A stretch of DNA of 54,035 nucleotides. Source: Williamsia sp. 1135. Its GTDB lineage: Bacteria; Actinomycetota; Actinomycetes; Mycobacteriales; Mycobacteriaceae. Shown here piece after piece: positions 52,824 to 54,035 of the stretch (position 1 is the stretch's first letter; each line of letters begins with the position of its first letter). A program made the position numbers and the translations under genes. The stretch covers positions 1 through 54,035 of the forward strand of contig NZ_MJEI01000068.1 of assembly GCF_002095395.1 (NCBI RefSeq). Direction: 5' to 3'. A model generated the notes under the pieces. It saw nothing but the letters and a program-made list of their open reading frames with translations. It ran no database searches and was not told where the DNA came from.

Positions 52824-54035
52824 TTACCGTTCGGGGTGATGCGTCCTTCGAAGGTGATCGCAAACGCATTGAGCGCGGGCTTCCACCTCATTGCCCATCG
52901 TGCCTTACCTTTCCCTGTCGGGTCCAGAGCACGCGTGGCCAGATACAAGCATTTGAGCGCCGCCTGTTCGGTCGGGAAGTGCCCACGCGCCCGTACTGCG
53001 CGCCTGTAGCGAGCGTTGACGGACTCGATCGCGTTCGTCGAGCAGATGACGCGCCTGATCTCGACGTCGTAGTCCAGGAACGGAACGAACTCACTCCACG
53101 CGTTGTCCCACATCTTGATGATCGCTGGGTACTGCTGCCCCCATTTCTGCGTGAACTCTGCGAATCGTTCCCTGGCCGCAGACTCCGACGGAGCGGTGTA
53201 GACAGGTTTGAGATCACGCGCCATCGCATCCCAATACTTACGTGAGGCGAACCGAAAGGTGTTGCGTATCAGATGAATAATGCATGTCTGCACCACAGCG
53301 AGTTCCCAGACGGTGTTGATCGCCTCGGGTAATCCCTTGAGTCCGTCGCACACCACGATGCAGACGTCCCCCACACCACGATTCTTGATCTCGGTCAGGA
53401 CCGAAAGCCAGAACTTCGCGCCCTCACCGCCCTCGCCGGCCCAGATCCCCAGGATGTCGCGTTCGCCGTTAACGGTGACCCCGATCGCGACATACATCGG
53501 CCGGTTGGTGACCTGCCCATCGCGCACTTTCACGTGCACCGCATCGATGAACATCACCGGATACACCGGATCGAGTGGCCGGTTCTGCCACTCCGTCATT
53601 TCCCCGACGACCTTGTCGGTGATGCGTGAGATCGTGTCCTTCGACACCGACGCTCCGTAGATGTCCTGAAAGTGCGCGGATATCTCGCCGGTCGTCAAAC
53701 CCTTTGCAGTCAGGGACAATACGATCTCATCAATACCTGTGAGGCGGCGTTGTCTCTTCTTGACGATCTGCGGGTCGAACGAAGAGTCGATGTCTCGCGG
53801 GACCTCGATCTCCACCGGTCCGATCTCGGTGAGTACCGTCTTCGAACGGGTACCGTTCCTCGAGTTGCCGCTGCCGCGGCCGGCAGCATCATGCTTTTCG
53901 TAGCCCAGGTGCTCGGTCATTTCCGCGTCTAACGCGGTCTCTAGGACGTTTTTTGTGAGTTGATTGAGGAGGCCGTTCGGGCCCATCAACTCCACGCCCT
54001 GCTCCTTGGCCTGAGCCAGGAGCTGCTCGGCCAAC
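52780..54035 (-). mobile_element. IS256-family insertion sequence, partial
   Basis: The element begins at about GGGAGTGTCC (52780-52789), an inverted-repeat-like end. It contains an IS256-type transposase and leaves the window at the right side. The insertion has replaced the end of the toxin-like gene. The other end and target duplication cannot be seen. Confidence 0.75.
52820..54035 (-). CDS. IS256-family (Mutator-type) transposase, N-terminus off the window
   Basis: At least 404 aa are visible, reading to the edge. The catalytic residues are in place: VMFIDAVHVKVRDGQV (first Asp), IVVCDGLKGLPEAI (second Asp) and STNAIESVNARYRRAVR (Glu). The zinc-like and helical N-terminal part (GYEKHDAAGRGSGNSRNGTR) is typical. 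The first codon at 54034 is a TTG and full members start earlier, so the gene is incomplete only because the window ends. The element appears intact and potentially active. Confidence 0.95.
   Translation of the reverse strand, partial: LAEQLLAQAKEQGVELMGPNGLLNQLTKNVLETALDAEMTEHLGYEKHDAAGRGSGNSRNGTRSKTVLTEIGPVEIEVPRDIDSSFDPQIVKKRQRRLTGIDEIVLSLTAKGLTTGEISAHFQDIYGASVSKDTISRITDKVVGEMTEWQNRPLDPVYPVMFIDAVHVKVRDGQVTNRPMYVAIGVTVNGERDILGIWAGEGGEGAKFWLSVLTEIKNRGVGDVCIVVCDGLKGLPEAINTVWELAVVQTCIIHLIRNTFRFASRKYWDAMARDLKPVYTAPSESAARERFAEFTQKWGQQYPAIIKMWDNAWSEFVPFLDYDVEIRRVICSTNAIESVNARYRRAVRARGHFPTEQAALKCLYLATRALDPTGKGKARWAMRWKPALNAFAITFEGRITPNGN

Noticed and set aside
1-54035. Integrative element or prophage
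   Set aside because: I found no integrase, recombinase, portal, capsid or relaxase gene; only the two IS elements are mobile.
1-54035. CRISPR array or tRNA genes
   Set aside because: No evenly spaced direct repeats of 24-40 bases were seen, and no cloverleaf-like sequence was recognised by eye.

Overview
The window is high-GC actinobacterial DNA. The small WXG100 protein, a DtxR/IdeR-like iron box, the many GTG starts and the proline-rich secreted proteins suggest a mycolic-acid actinomycete such as Gordonia, Rhodococcus or Nocardia; the genus is an inference. It is bounded by two different insertion sequences, an IS701-family element at the left edge and an IS256-family element at the right edge. 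Both run off the window, and both have cut into a neighbouring gene.

Positions 1.4-29.3 kb look like a defence island. It opens with a lower-GC stretch: a TPR/cold-shock-like protein beheaded by the IS701 element, then a DUF6615-like PD-(D/E)XK protein. A tightly packed operon follows (4214-18260): a 1716-aa DEAD/DEAH helicase with zinc fingers, a DUF1998 region and a Vsr-like C-terminal nuclease; a SNF2/RapA-type helicase; an Eco57I-class adenine methylase; and a GmrSD-type DUF262/DUF1524 nuclease. The first three overlap by 4 bp each. The parts list resembles class 1 DISARM but is arranged differently. Facing it is a PLD-nuclease/helicase/DUF3427 protein (18296-21370, minus), divergent from an SMC/RecF-like ATPase with a zinc-hook CxxC that is coupled to a small helical protein (21490-24320). 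Next come a small membrane coiled-coil protein, a SIR2 protein with a macro-like N-terminus, a frameshifted uracil-DNA-glycosylase-like gene, a hydrophobic Ala/Gly-rich coiled-coil protein and a GIY-YIG-like protein.

Positions 29.3-47.4 kb are an envelope and secretome region: lipoproteins, two von Willebrand A proteins (one fused to an SGNH hydrolase), two PASTA proteins, a TY-Chap/YbjN-like protein, DUF4190 and proline-rich membrane proteins, a LuxR-type response regulator with its sensor kinase and a kinase-less partner, and two orphan LuxR-type HTH proteins that share leader sequence. A tandem TTCGTA motif recurs in the intergenic spaces and may be a shared regulator site.

Positions 47.5-54 kb hold an AraC regulator divergent from a siderophore-binding lipoprotein with an iron box between them, a small membrane protein, a secreted HNH nuclease whose Excalibur domain is out of frame, and a WXG100/ESX-like pair whose second gene is cut by the IS256 element. 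I saw no tRNA, rRNA, CRISPR array, integrase or phage structural gene.
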